A stretch of 64,000 nucleotides of DNA from NCBI RefSeq assembly GCF_020616155.1, contig NZ_CP085530.1, positions 805,501 to 869,500 on the forward strand. The letters run 5' to 3'. This DNA comes from Vogesella sp. XCS3. Its GTDB lineage: Bacteria > Pseudomonadota > Gammaproteobacteria > Burkholderiales > Chromobacteriaceae. The translations under genes were made by a program, and so were the position numbers. Position 1 is the stretch's first letter, and every line of letters starts with the position of its first letter. This document shows positions 25,922 through 35,147 of the stretch, in pieces. The notes under the pieces were generated by a model, which worked only from the letters and a program-made list of their open reading frames with translations, was not told where the DNA came from and did not search any database.

Positions 25922-26863
25922 TCAGGGAATAATGGCCAGCCCGACCAAGGGCTGCCCCTGGGCAATGCGCCCCAAACGGCTGGCTTTGCCGGTTTGCAGA
26001 TTCACTTCGTACAACTGGCTGGCCCCCAGCTTCTGCCGCGCGGCCAGAAACGCCGTGTTCTTCACGTCGGAAATATCCAGCGACGCGGCCTGCAAGTCGC
26101 CGTACCCTACCCCGCCAGGCTGCATGCCCAATACGTCCAGCGCCGGCAAGCCCAGGCTGCCAACGGTACGCAGCTGGCCACTATCCGGCGAAACAAAGGG
26201 TTGCTCGCCTTCTTTGGAGCCTTGCATGGCCAGGGTACCGCGCAAGGCGTCGATAGTGTACAGGGTGGTAATTTTGTCGTTTCGGGCGTTGTAGGTATAC
26301 GCAGCGGCCAGAATCACCGGCTGCTGGCCGGCCTGGCTGTCACCATCGGCGTAGTGCAGGTTTTTGTCTGGCTGTACGCCATCTTGTGCAGCATTGCCAT
26401 CGATTTGCGCACCAGTATCCGGGTGCATGCGCAGGTTGGCGCCTTGGTCGCTGACAATACGCATGCGGTCCACTGCCGGGTTGAAGTCAAACCCGAAACG
26501 CTGCCCAGCCAGCTGCGGCAGTACTGACGGCGGCCCGACCTGGCTTAGCTGGCCACTCTCCGGCGCGATGGTGAAAATACGCCCTGCGCGCGACAAACCA
26601 TACAGAATGCCACGCGCTACGCGATAGTCGATCCCCACCAGAGTGTCGCCTGCTGGCAAACCGCTCAAAGGCTGGCGCGATAGCTCGCGCGAGGGCTGGC
26701 TGGCATTGATACGGATCAGCACCATGTCCTGGGTCAGCACATAAAGCTGTTCGGTGCGTAGCGGGCCGCGGGGCTCTGGCGGCAGGCTGGTGCAGCCAAG
26801 CAGCAGGCTGGCAGCCAGGCCCAAAAGACATAAACGGGTCGAGACAAGGCGTGGAGTATGCAT
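25922..26863 (-). CDS. DUF4394 lipoprotein
   Basis: The 313-residue protein has a lipoprotein signal with acylation Cys at 24 (LLLGC). The body repeats short blade-like units (LYVLTQDMVLIRINASQP, LVGIDYRVARGILYGLS, FDFNPAVDRMRIVSDQGANLRMHPDTG) typical of DUF4394, a likely beta-propeller domain. The role is unknown; it is anchored in a membrane and faces the periplasm or surface. It follows sbcC by 21 bases but is probably not functionally linked. Confidence 0.85.
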   Translation of the reverse strand: MHTPRLVSTRLCLLGLAASLLLGCTSLPPEPRGPLRTEQLYVLTQDMVLIRINASQPSRELSRQPLSGLPAGDTLVGIDYRVARGILYGLSRAGRIFTIAPESGQLSQVGPPSVLPQLAGQRFGFDFNPAVDRMRIVSDQGANLRMHPDTGAQIDGNAAQDGVQPDKNLHYADGDSQAGQQPVILAAAYTYNARNDKITTLYTIDALRGTLAMQGSKEGEQPFVSPDSGQLRTVGSLGLPALDVLGMQPGGVGYGDLQAASLDISDVKNTAFLAARQKLGASQLYEVNLQTGKASRLGRIAQGQPLVGLAIIP

Positions 26864-26884
26864 GCGTATCCTTCTTGATGCGCC

Positions 26885-29800
26885 TTAGGCGCTGTGAGTA
26901 GCGAGAGAAAGGGTAGACAAACCACCACTGCCCTTGTGAACACGTATCTGTACCGGGATGCGCTCTTTCAAGCCTTCCACGTGGGAGATCACCCCGATCA
27001 TTTTGCCGCTGGCGTGCAGGCTATCCAGCGCATCCAGCGCGACATCCAGCGTTTCCGGGTCCAGTGTACCGAAGCCCTCGTCGAGGAATAGCGAATCTAT
27101 CGATGTTTTATGGCTCACCAGGTCGGATAGTGCCAGCGCCAGCGCGAGGCTCACCAGAAAGCTTTCGCCGCCGGATAAGGTGCGGGTGTCCCGCCGCGTG
27201 TCACCCTGCCAGGTATCCACGATATCCAGCTCCAGCTCGCCACCCGGCTGCCGTTGCAGCACGTAGCGCCCGTGCAGGCGGGCAAGCTGGCGGTTGGCCA
27301 GGTGTATCAGGTTGTCCAGTGTCAGGCCCTGCGCAAATTTACGGTATTTGTCGCCTTTGGCGGAGCCGATAAGGCTGTCGAGCCGCAACCAGATATCCAG
27401 CTCGGCTTGCTGGCGCGCCATGTCGGCCAGCAGTTGCTGTTGCTCGGCGCCGCGCCGGGCGTCGTCGTCCAGCAGGCTTTGCAACGCCCCCTGCCGTGTC
27501 AGGGCGTGCTGGCGGCTGGCGTCGTGGGCGGCGTGGGCTTGCTCCAGCTCGGCCAGTGCGGGCAGTCCGGCGGCCTCGGCTTGGGCTGCGGCCAACCTTT
27601 GCTGGCTGCTCTCGGCCACCGCCTGGTGCTGCGCCAGCTGGCTGGCCAGCTGCGCTAGCTGAGCTTCGTAAGACTGTACGCTGGCGTCATCCAGCAAGGC
27701 CTGCCGCCAGGCCGCCTCATCGGCAAAGCACTTGTCAGCCAGCGCTTGCAACCATTGCACGCTCACTACGCTTGCCATATCGGCTGCTTGCTGCAGCTGC
27801 TGTTGTTGCTGGGCAAGCTGCCCTTGCAACTGGCTGGCAGCCTGTTCCAGCAGAGGCAGGTTGGCTGCCTGGGCTTCCAGCTCGGCAGCAGGGTTGGCCG
27901 CAGCGCAGGGCTCGGCACCGGCAGGCCAGTGGGCGCGCCAATGCACTACGGCATTGCGTGCTTGCTGGCTCTGCTGCGCGAGCTGTTGCAAGGCGCTAGC
28001 CAGTGTTTGCAATGCGGTTTGATCCGTCTGCCACTGCGCCCATTCTTTCTGGCGCTCGGCCAGCCAGCTTTCCGGCTGCACGGGCAGATCATAAGACGCG
28101 CTAGCCAGGCTGCTGCCCAGGGTGCTTTCCAGCTGCTTCAGTTGTGCTTGCCGCTGTGCGGCATGCTGGCATTGCTGTTGCCATTGCTTTTGGCTGTCTT
28201 GTACGGCTTGCAGTAACAGTGCGTGTTCATTGGCAGCCTGCTGTTGTAACTGGGCAGTATGTGCCGCGCGAGCTTGTGCTGCTTGGCAGGCTTGACTAGC
28301 GGCGTCGACCGCTTCTAGCCGCCGGGCGCTATCGGCCAGGCTAACGCTGGCAGCATCGAGCAGGTCTGGCCACACCGCCGCATGCTGCCAGCCCTGTTCC
28401 GGCAGGCCAAGCTGGTCTGCCTGGCGCTGCCAGCTAGCCGATAGTGCATCCAGCCTGGCCTGCAGGCTTTGCTGTTGCTGTACGGCAGCGTGCAGGCTGG
28501 CCTGTAGCTGGGCCTGCTGCTGGTTGACCGCACGACCGCGCTCCTCCAGCACCTCCAGCTCGGTTTGCAGCCGGGTAATGGCCTGCTGAGTGGGTGCACT
28601 ATCCAGCTGCTGGTATTGATGGATAGCCGGGTGTTCGTGCGCGCCGCATAACGGGCAGGCTTCGCCGGCTTGCAGTTGCTGACGATGCGCCTCCAGGCTC
28701 TGGATGCGCTGTTCCAGCAGCAGGATGTGTTGCTGGTCGGCCAGCAGCTTGCGGGTAGTTTTGTACTGCTGGCGCTGGGTGTCCAGCTGCAGCTGCACCG
28801 CATCCAACAGCGGCTGTAGCGTGTGCTGCTGTTGTTGGGCTTGTTGCAGGCTGGCGCTTAGCGTGCGCAATTCGCCAGCCTGGCCGGCTAGCTGGGCAAG
28901 CTGAGTGTTGTACTGCTGGGCTTGTTGCCACTGCTGGCGCAATCCGGCCAGGTCTTGCCCTTGCAGTGCCGCCTGCAGCGTGGCTTGCTGTTGCTGTGCG
29001 GCCAACTCGGCTTGCTGTGCTGCTGCTTGTGCGGCATCCAGCTGCGCTGCCAGTGTCACCACGTTGGCCTGTTGCTGCTCCAGGCGATGCTGACTGTGCG
29101 CTTGCGCTGCCTGCTCGGCTTGCAATGCCTGGCGTTGTGCAGCCAGCTGGCCAAGCTGGTTTTGCCACAAGGGCAGCCACTGCCCCAGCGTGGCATGTTG
29201 ACTGCGCAGGGCCAGGCTGTCTGTCAGCTGCTGGTGCTGGCGAGTGGCGTGCTGCAACGCCGCGTCGGCTTCTGTTTGCAGCTGCAGTGCCAGCGACAGG
29301 GCGTGTTGTTTGCCGGCAGCCAGCTTTTGCTGCGCCTTGACTAGCGCTTGCTGCAAATCCTGGTGCTGCTGTTGCTGCTGTGCCAGCTGTGCCGCGGTGT
29401 TCTGGTAGGCGTGCTGCAGGGGCCGTATGGCGGCCGCAGGCTGGTGGGCGTCAAGGCTGGCTTGCCAGGGCGCGGCAGCCTGCCAGCTTTGCGTGCTTTG
29501 CTGAAGCTGCTGCGCCGCCAGCGCCGCAGCCTGTGCGGCGGCGGCCAGGTCTTGCTGCAGGTGCATCTGCCTGGCTATCTGCTGACAAGCGCTGGCGCTA
29601 TCGCCTGCCTGCTGCTGCCATTGCGCCAGCTCGTGTTGCATGTCTTGCCGGCGGGCATCGTCCAGCAGGTCGGCAGCGCCGGCGCGGGTCTGCAGCTGTA
29701 CCAGTAGCTGGCGCTGTTCGCGAGTGTGCTCGAATACGCGCTGCGAGATCTGGCCGTAGATGTCGGTGCCGGTCAGTTCTTCCAGCAACTCGGCGCGGTC

Positions 29801-30298
29801 GTTGGCGCTGGCGTTGAGAAAGGCGGCAAAACCGCCCTGGGCCAGCAGCATGGACTTGGTAAAGCGGGCAAAATCCAGGCCGGTCAACGCAATGGTCTGG
29901 CGCAGCTTGTCGTTGACCTGGCTGCTCAGGATGCGGCCATCCGCGTGTGCCAGCTCGACTTTGGGTGCCTGCAAGGCGCCATCGGCTTTGTCCCGCGCGC
30001 GGCGCTGGCTCCAGAAGGCGCGATAGCACTGGCCTTTGACTTCGAACACCACCTCGGCCAGACAGTCAGCCGTGTGGCGGCTCATGATGTCGTTCCCCCC
30101 CGCCGAGATGCTCTTCAGGCGCGGCGTTTCGTGATAAAGCGCCAGGCAGATAGCGTCCAGCAAGGTGGACTTGCCGGCGCCGGTGGCGCCGGTAATGGCA
30201 AACAGGCTGCAATCGGCCAATGGTGGCTGGTTGAAATCGATCTGCCACTCGCCTTGCAGCGAGTTCAGGTTTTTCAGGCGTACGCTTAGTATTTTCAT
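26885..30298 (-). CDS. sbcC: Nuclease SbcCD subunit C
   Basis: The 1137-residue SMC-like ATPase works with SbcD to cut hairpins and protein-blocked DNA ends. Walker A GATGAGKS lies at 37-44, the zinc hook CPLCGAHEH near 548-556, the ABC signature LSGGESFLVSLALALALS near the C-terminus and Walker B DSLFLDEGFGTLD. Two coiled-coil arms flank the hook and are unusually Gln/Ala-rich, with runs of up to five Gln. Its ATG overlaps the sbcD stop (ATGA), indicating coupled translation. Confidence 0.96.
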   Translation of the reverse strand: MKILSVRLKNLNSLQGEWQIDFNQPPLADCSLFAITGATGAGKSTLLDAICLALYHETPRLKSISAGGNDIMSRHTADCLAEVVFEVKGQCYRAFWSQRRARDKADGALQAPKVELAHADGRILSSQVNDKLRQTIALTGLDFARFTKSMLLAQGGFAAFLNASANDRAELLEELTGTDIYGQISQRVFEHTREQRQLLVQLQTRAGAADLLDDARRQDMQHELAQWQQQAGDSASACQQIARQMHLQQDLAAAAQAAALAAQQLQQSTQSWQAAAPWQASLDAHQPAAAIRPLQHAYQNTAAQLAQQQQQHQDLQQALVKAQQKLAAGKQHALSLALQLQTEADAALQHATRQHQQLTDSLALRSQHATLGQWLPLWQNQLGQLAAQRQALQAEQAAQAHSQHRLEQQQANVVTLAAQLDAAQAAAQQAELAAQQQQATLQAALQGQDLAGLRQQWQQAQQYNTQLAQLAGQAGELRTLSASLQQAQQQQHTLQPLLDAVQLQLDTQRQQYKTTRKLLADQQHILLLEQRIQSLEAHRQQLQAGEACPLCGAHEHPAIHQYQQLDSAPTQQAITRLQTELEVLEERGRAVNQQQAQLQASLHAAVQQQQSLQARLDALSASWQRQADQLGLPEQGWQHAAVWPDLLDAASVSLADSARRLEAVDAASQACQAAQARAAHTAQLQQQAANEHALLLQAVQDSQKQWQQQCQHAAQRQAQLKQLESTLGSSLASASYDLPVQPESWLAERQKEWAQWQTDQTALQTLASALQQLAQQSQQARNAVVHWRAHWPAGAEPCAAANPAAELEAQAANLPLLEQAASQLQGQLAQQQQQLQQAADMASVVSVQWLQALADKCFADEAAWRQALLDDASVQSYEAQLAQLASQLAQHQAVAESSQQRLAAAQAEAAGLPALAELEQAHAAHDASRQHALTRQGALQSLLDDDARRGAEQQQLLADMARQQAELDIWLRLDSLIGSAKGDKYRKFAQGLTLDNLIHLANRQLARLHGRYVLQRQPGGELELDIVDTWQGDTRRDTRTLSGGESFLVSLALALALSDLVSHKTSIDSLFLDEGFGTLDPETLDVALDALDSLHASGKMIGVISHVEGLKERIPVQIRVHKGSGGLSTLSLATHSA

Positions 30299-31515
30299 GC
30301 TTGCCCTGCCTGTAGTTGCTGCAGGATGTGCTGATGACGGGTAGCCAGCTCGCTAGCCAGCCCCTCATCCAGGGTTTCCAGCGCCAGGCGGCGGGCAAAC
30401 ACCTCTTGCGGGCTGAGTTCGTCCAGTGTCTCGCGCGGGTTGCCAGCCAGACTGGCGGCCTGCTGCGGGCGCTCGCGACGCAGGCGCAGTATGTCCAGTG
30501 GCAAACCATCGCACAGCTGCGCTAGCCTGTGTTGCAGATCGGCCAGGTAGTCGTCGGCCTGCACGCATACTTCCAGCCATACCGGCTGGGTGCTGCTACC
30601 GGCCTGCGCGGCTGCGGCCAACTGTGGCCCCAGGCTAGCCAGCGTGCCACGCAGCTGGGCCATGGGCTGAAATACCGGCACCGGCAAGGGGCTAATGTGC
30701 TGTACGCCACCGCCATCAAGCTCAACCAGCAATACTTCTTTTTGCTGCCGGCTCTCGTCAAAGCCCAGCGCGATGGGCGAGCCGCTGTAACGGATATGAT
30801 CCAGGCCACCGACCCGCTGCGGGCGGTGGATATGGCCCAGCGCAATGTAGTCCGCCGGCGGGAAGGCTGCGGTAGGCAACGCCTCCAGCGCACCAACGTA
30901 GATTTCCCGTACCGCTTCGCTGCTGCTGGCCCCCACGGTGGTAAGGTGGCCGGTGGCAATAATGGGCAGCGGCAGGCCCAGCGCCGTGCGCTGCGCGCAG
31001 GCTGCGTCGTATACCTGCTGGTAGTAGCTGGCAATGGCTTGCTGCAGCGAGCGTTGCTTATCCTCGGCGCTCTGGCCGGCTTCGCTACGCATCACGTCAC
31101 GCGGGCGGATAAACGGCAGCGCGCACAGCAGCGCGCCGGGCTGGCCTTGCTTATTGCGCAGCAGATGCACCATACGCGCCGGCTCTGCGTCGATCGCCGG
31201 TACAACCAGCGTATTCAACCTGGCCAACAGAGGCTGACTCTCGGCCAGTGTGGCCACCGAATCGTGGTTGCCAGCCAGCAGGATCAGCTGTACGCCCAGC
31301 TCGTGCAGGGCCACGACCAGGCGGTTATAGAGTTCGCGGGCGTAGCTGGGCGGGGCGCCGGTGTCGAAAATATCACCCGCCACCAGCACGGCATCGGCTT
31401 GTTGCACTGCGACTTGTTGCAATAGCCAATCCAGAAAAGCTTGATGCTCGGCTTGCCGGCTTTTCCCCATGAAATGCTGACCCAAATGCCAGTCGGAGGT
31501 ATGAATAATACGCAT
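30295..31515 (-). CDS. sbcD: Nuclease SbcCD subunit D
   Basis: The 406-residue calcineurin-like phosphoesterase is the nuclease partner of SbcC. Metal-binding motifs are HTSDWHLGQ (5-13), VAGDIFDTG (near 46-54) and LAGNHDS (near 79-85), with the catalytic His in IATGHLTTVG and ALGHIHRPQ. It leads the sbcDC operon. A hairpin-cutting nuclease is relevant here, given the hairpin-rich DNA elsewhere in the window. Confidence 0.96.
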   Translation of the reverse strand: MRIIHTSDWHLGQHFMGKSRQAEHQAFLDWLLQQVAVQQADAVLVAGDIFDTGAPPSYARELYNRLVVALHELGVQLILLAGNHDSVATLAESQPLLARLNTLVVPAIDAEPARMVHLLRNKQGQPGALLCALPFIRPRDVMRSEAGQSAEDKQRSLQQAIASYYQQVYDAACAQRTALGLPLPIIATGHLTTVGASSSEAVREIYVGALEALPTAAFPPADYIALGHIHRPQRVGGLDHIRYSGSPIALGFDESRQQKEVLLVELDGGGVQHISPLPVPVFQPMAQLRGTLASLGPQLAAAAQAGSSTQPVWLEVCVQADDYLADLQHRLAQLCDGLPLDILRLRRERPQQAASLAGNPRETLDELSPQEVFARRLALETLDEGLASELATRHQHILQQLQAGQA

Positions 31516-31656
31516 GGATAATGCCGGGAGGATAATGCTGGTTTGGAATGTGACGATTCTACCGTGTCAAGACACAGGTAGATACACACGGCAACACGGC
31601 GAGTCGGCCGATACGCCAATATCCATACTGAATGCGGCTATGACGTGTGGGCGGGC

Positions 31657-31697
31657 AAAAAAATAACCTCCTGAATCGTCACAAGTCAGGAGGTTTT
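31657..31697 (-). terminator. Terminator after dusC
   Basis: A 10-bp stem AACCTCCTGA / TCAGGAGGTT with an 11-base loop lies at 31665-31695. On the minus strand it is followed by ATTTTTTT, ending the dusC message. The rest of the 290-base gap to sbcD shows nothing else. Confidence 0.88.
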
Positions 31698-31807
31698 ATA
31701 AGTTCGGGCCGTAGCCCGCCTCTGAACAGGCTGCGAGGAAGCAGTAATTTCAGAAGATGGTTGAATGATATAGGCTCATGCGGCCTGGTGACTATGCGTA
31801 AAAATAC

Positions 31808-32770
31808 CTAGGCAGCGGCAATGTGGCGATCAAACACGGTCATCAATTGCTCACCACTCTCTATGCGCTTGATTTCATTGAAGAAAATTTCCGCCTCGCC
31901 ATAAGTGCGCTGCAACAATTTTGCCCATTGCTTGCTGCGGCTTACCGCGTAACGGCCGCCATCGGCACGCAACTGACATTGTTCTGTCAAATCGCGTAGC
32001 CACAGCAGTGCCTGCGACCACGCTGCCGGGGGCAGCATTTCACCGGTTTGCTGCAGGTGGCGAATGCGCCAGGCCAGGTCGGGGCTGGATACCAGGCCGC
32101 GCCCTATCATCACGGTTTCGCAACCGCTGATGTCGCGAATGGCCTGATAATCCTCCAGGGTCCAGACTTCGCCATTGGCCACCACCGGTATCGTCATCGC
32201 CTCACGGATACGTGCCAGCCACGCCCAGTGCGCAGGCGGGCGATAGCCCTCTACCTTGGTACGCGCGTGAACGCACAGCTCTTCTGCGCCCCCTTGCTCG
32301 ATGGCATGGGCGCATTCCAGCGTCAGGCTGGTGTCTTCGTAACCCAGCCGCATTTTGGCAGTAACCGGCGTACTGGCAGGCACCGCACTACGTACCGCGC
32401 GCACGATGCTATAAAGAACGTCGGGCTCTTTTAGCAATACTGCACCGCCACGGTGCCGGTTTACGGTAGGCGCCGGGCAGCCGAAGTTCAGGTCTATCCC
32501 TACGGCCCCCATCTCGGCGGCACGCACGGCATTTTGTGCCAGCCATTCCGGCTCGGAACCCAGCAGCTGCACCCGCACGGGCACCCCGCAACGCGTGGCC
32601 GAACCGGTTTGCAGCTCCGGCGCCAGCCGCTCGAAGGTGCGCACCGGCAGCAGCGAGTTGGTCACGCGTACAAACTCGGTCACGCACAAGTCGATACCGC
32701 CAATACGCGTCAGGACATCACGCATGACGTCGTCTACCAGGCCCTCCATCGGGGCCAGTACAATTTTCAT
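31808..32770 (-). CDS. dusC: tRNA-dihydrouridine synthase, DusC-like
   Basis: The ATG at 32770 gives 320 residues (MKIVLAPMEGLVDDVMRDVL); an in-frame TTG four codons earlier is less likely. The FMN TIM-barrel enzyme reduces uridine in tRNA. Visible motifs are APMEG, LNFGCPAPTVNRHRGG with the catalytic Cys, VTAKMRLGYED, CVHARTKVEGY and GRGLVSSPDL. The YRPPAHW signature and length point to DusC (U16) rather than DusA/DusB. The start is 30 bases from a divergent acetyltransferase gene. Confidence 0.92.
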   Translation of the reverse strand: MKIVLAPMEGLVDDVMRDVLTRIGGIDLCVTEFVRVTNSLLPVRTFERLAPELQTGSATRCGVPVRVQLLGSEPEWLAQNAVRAAEMGAVGIDLNFGCPAPTVNRHRGGAVLLKEPDVLYSIVRAVRSAVPASTPVTAKMRLGYEDTSLTLECAHAIEQGGAEELCVHARTKVEGYRPPAHWAWLARIREAMTIPVVANGEVWTLEDYQAIRDISGCETVMIGRGLVSSPDLAWRIRHLQQTGEMLPPAAWSQALLWLRDLTEQCQLRADGGRYAVSRSKQWAKLLQRTYGEAEIFFNEIKRIESGEQLMTVFDRHIAAA

Positions 32771-32800
32771 GTTTACCGCCAATACTTAAGGAGCAGCGCA

Positions 32801-33286
32801 TTGTATACAAGCACGCCACCCGACACCACGCCAGCAGGCATCCACCTGCGCCAGGGCGATGCGAGCGACATCGCCAGTGCCCTGCCCTTGCTGGCCGCTT
32901 ACCGCGCTTTTTACGAGCTACCCACCGATACGGCGGCCTTGGCCGCCTACCTGCAGGCGCGCCTTAGCACCGGCGAGGCCACGCTGTGGCTCGCTAGCCA
33001 GGCTGGCCAGCTGGTAGCTGTGGCATTGTGTTACCGCGGCTATTCCACCTTGAGCCTGGCGCGCAACGATCTGCTGCATGACTTGTATGTGGCGCCCGAC
33101 TGGCGCCGGCATGGTATAGCGGCAGCACTGCTGCGGGCTATCCAGCAAAGCATTCCGCCCGGGGGCAATCTGTGGCTGGAAACCGCGCACAGCAATCACG
33201 GTGCGCAGGCGCTGTATCGAGAAATGGGCTTTGTGCCGGACACGGTGTTTCTGACCATGAGCTGGCAGCGCCCCGCTGATTTGTGA
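32801..33286 (+). CDS. GNAT-family N-acetyltransferase
   Basis: A TTG start at 32801 is chosen because a perfect AAGGAG lies 8 bases upstream; the longer open frame to 32453 runs antisense through dusC. The 161-residue protein has the GNAT core: IHLRQGDASDIASALPLLAAYR at the start, DLYVAPDWRRHGIAAALLRAI as the acetyl-CoA loop, and TAHSNHGAQALYREMGFVPD. The substrate is unknown. Confidence 0.88.
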   Translation: MYTSTPPDTTPAGIHLRQGDASDIASALPLLAAYRAFYELPTDTAALAAYLQARLSTGEATLWLASQAGQLVAVALCYRGYSTLSLARNDLLHDLYVAPDWRRHGIAAALLRAIQQSIPPGGNLWLETAHSNHGAQALYREMGFVPDTVFLTMSWQRPADL

Positions 33287-33334
33287 AGCCAGCCGCAACG
33301 CGGCACAATGCGGCCAACTTAGCAGGAGCGCACC

Positions 33335-33568
33335 ATGACAACCGATATCACTTTGCCAGCGCTGGGGCGTTACCAGCATTACAAGGGCAACCATTACCAG
33401 CTGATAGACTTTGCCCGCCACAGTGAAAGCCACGAGCTGATGGCGGTATACCGCCCGCTATACGGTGACATGGGGCTGTGGGTACGCCCGCTGGCCATGT
33501 TTTGCGAGCAGGTCACGATTGATGGCGTCACACAGCCACGCTTTCGTCTGCTGGACGCGCCGTGCTGA
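33335..33568 (+). CDS. DUF1653 protein
   Basis: The 77-residue protein has the DUF1653 pattern GRYQHYKGNHYQLIDFARHSES...MAVYRPLYGDMGLWVRPLAMF. It is a small beta-rich domain of unknown function. A clear AGGAG precedes the start. Its stop overlaps the GTG start of the next gene, so it is coupled to the deacetylase-like protein. Confidence 0.88.
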   Translation: MTTDITLPALGRYQHYKGNHYQLIDFARHSESHELMAVYRPLYGDMGLWVRPLAMFCEQVTIDGVTQPRFRLLDAPC

Positions 33569-34467
33569 TCTACCGTACCGACCAGTTCCCCATGCCGCTG
33601 CCGGCTGGCCACCGCTTTCCGGCTGAAAAGTACGCGCTACTGGGGCAAGCGGTCGCCAGCCTGGCGCCCGACCGGCTGGCAGAAGCACCCGCTGCCACGC
33701 CGGCGGAGCTGATGCTGGCGCACGATGCCGACTACGTTGGCCGCATGCTCGACGGCAGCGTAGCCCCTGCCATCATGCGCGAAATCGGCCTGCCCTGGAG
33801 TGAGGCCCTGGTAGAACGCAGCTGCCGCTCGGTGGGGGCTACGCTGGCAGCCGCACGCAGCGCGCTACTGTATGGCGCGGGGGTGAATCTGGCCGGTGGC
33901 ACACACCACGCCGGCCACGCCAAAGGGGGCGGTTTTTGCGTATTCAACGATGTGGCGGTAAGCATCCGTGTATTACAGCAAGAAGGGCGGATTCGCCGCG
34001 CTACCGTCATCGACCTGGACGTACACCAGGGCAATGGCACCGCCGAGTTGTTTGGCGCTGATGCGCGGGTATTTACCCTGTCCCTGCACGGGGAAAAGAA
34101 CTTCCCCTTCCGGCGCGTGGCATCTACGCTGGATGTAAATCTGCCGGATGGCACGGACGATAGCGCTTACCTGGCGGCGCTGGATCAGGCACTAGCCACG
34201 CTGGCTGCGGGCTTTCAGCCCGATATCGTGTTTTATCTGGCTGGTGCCGACCCTTATGCAGGCGACCGCCTGGGCCGGTTAAGCCTCAGCCAGGACGGGC
34301 TGAGGCAACGCGACACCCGGGTTTTCGACCTGTGCGAGCAAAAACAGTGGCCGCTGGCGGTCGTGATGGCGGGCGGCTACGCCGTCCCCATAGACGATAC
34401 GGTCGCCATACATTGCCAAACCGTGCGTGCCATGCTGGCACGCCACAGCATGAAAGGAGCTGTCTGA
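33562..34467 (+). CDS. Histone deacetylase-family protein
   Basis: The GTG start at 33562 overlaps the previous stop by 7 bases. The 301-residue arginase/deacetylase fold carries GGTHHAGHAKGGGFCVFNDVA (catalytic His pair), DLDVHQGNGTAELF (zinc Asp/His), LSLHGEKNFPF and LAGADPYAGDRLGRL (second zinc Asp). It resembles bacterial class II HDAC/acetylpolyamine amidohydrolase-like proteins. The substrate could be acetyl-lysine or acetylpolyamine; a GNAT acetyltransferase two genes upstream makes a write/erase pair conceivable. It ends in TGATG overlap with msrA. Confidence 0.9.
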   Translation: MLIYRTDQFPMPLPAGHRFPAEKYALLGQAVASLAPDRLAEAPAATPAELMLAHDADYVGRMLDGSVAPAIMREIGLPWSEALVERSCRSVGATLAAARSALLYGAGVNLAGGTHHAGHAKGGGFCVFNDVAVSIRVLQQEGRIRRATVIDLDVHQGNGTAELFGADARVFTLSLHGEKNFPFRRVASTLDVNLPDGTDDSAYLAALDQALATLAAGFQPDIVFYLAGADPYAGDRLGRLSLSQDGLRQRDTRVFDLCEQKQWPLAVVMAGGYAVPIDDTVAIHCQTVRAMLARHSMKGAV

Positions 34468-35006
34468 TGACCATTGCCAAAGCGACATTTGCCGGGGGAT
34501 GCTTCTGGTGCACCGAGGCGGTATTCCGCCAGCTGGAAGGCGTGACAGAAGTCATACCAGGCTATATCGATGGCCATCTGGCCGACCCGGACTACGAAAG
34601 CGTGTGCCGTGGCAATAGCGGCCATGCCGAAGCCATCGAGCTGCACTATGCACCTGACACCATCAGCTATGCCACCTTGCTGCAGGTGTTCTTCCTTACC
34701 CACGACCCCACCACGCCAAACCGGCAGGGTAACGATATCGGCACGCAATATCGCTCGAGTATCTATACGCATAGTGACAGCCAGCAGCAAGAAGCGCTGG
34801 ACATGATCCGCCAGCTGGATGCCAGTGGCGATTACCCGGCCGCCATCGTGACCGAAGTCAAGCCCGCCAGCCATTTTTACCCGGCCGAAAGCTATCACCA
34901 CGATTACTACCAGCGTAACCAGAATGCCGGTTATTGCCAGGTGGTGATTTCACCCAAGCTGCACAAGCTGTACCGCAGCCTGCCGGGCCTGCTGAAAACA
35001 AGCTGA
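34467..35006 (+). CDS. msrA: Peptide methionine sulfoxide reductase MsrA
   Basis: The ATG at 34467 (GGAG 9 bases before) overlaps the previous stop. The 179-residue enzyme has the catalytic motif GCFWC at 11-15 with Cys12 as nucleophile, GYIDGHLADPDYESVCRGNSGHAEAIE, and YHHDYYQRN near the C-terminus. It repairs Met-S-sulfoxide in oxidised proteins. Resolving cysteines near the C-terminus are limited to one (NAGYCQVV). Confidence 0.95.
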   Translation: MTIAKATFAGGCFWCTEAVFRQLEGVTEVIPGYIDGHLADPDYESVCRGNSGHAEAIELHYAPDTISYATLLQVFFLTHDPTTPNRQGNDIGTQYRSSIYTHSDSQQQEALDMIRQLDASGDYPAAIVTEVKPASHFYPAESYHHDYYQRNQNAGYCQVVISPKLHKLYRSLPGLLKTS

Positions 35007-35017
35007 ATGCACATTAC

Positions 35018-35045
35018 AAGGTGGTGGCCATGCGGCCGCCACCTT
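35018..35045 (+). terminator. Stem-loop after msrA
   Basis: A 12-bp near-perfect stem (AAGGTGGTGGCC / GGCCGCCACCTT, one T-G wobble) has an ATGC loop. The T-tail is poor, so termination is uncertain. Confidence 0.5.
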
Positions 35046-35147
35046 CAGCTTGCCACAGGGTTGCCCCTGCCGGGTTTGCCGCATGCCAATTGCAGATTTT
35101 CAGCCATCCTGCGTTACAATTAGCCCCCCTCTACCGTCACGGCCAAC

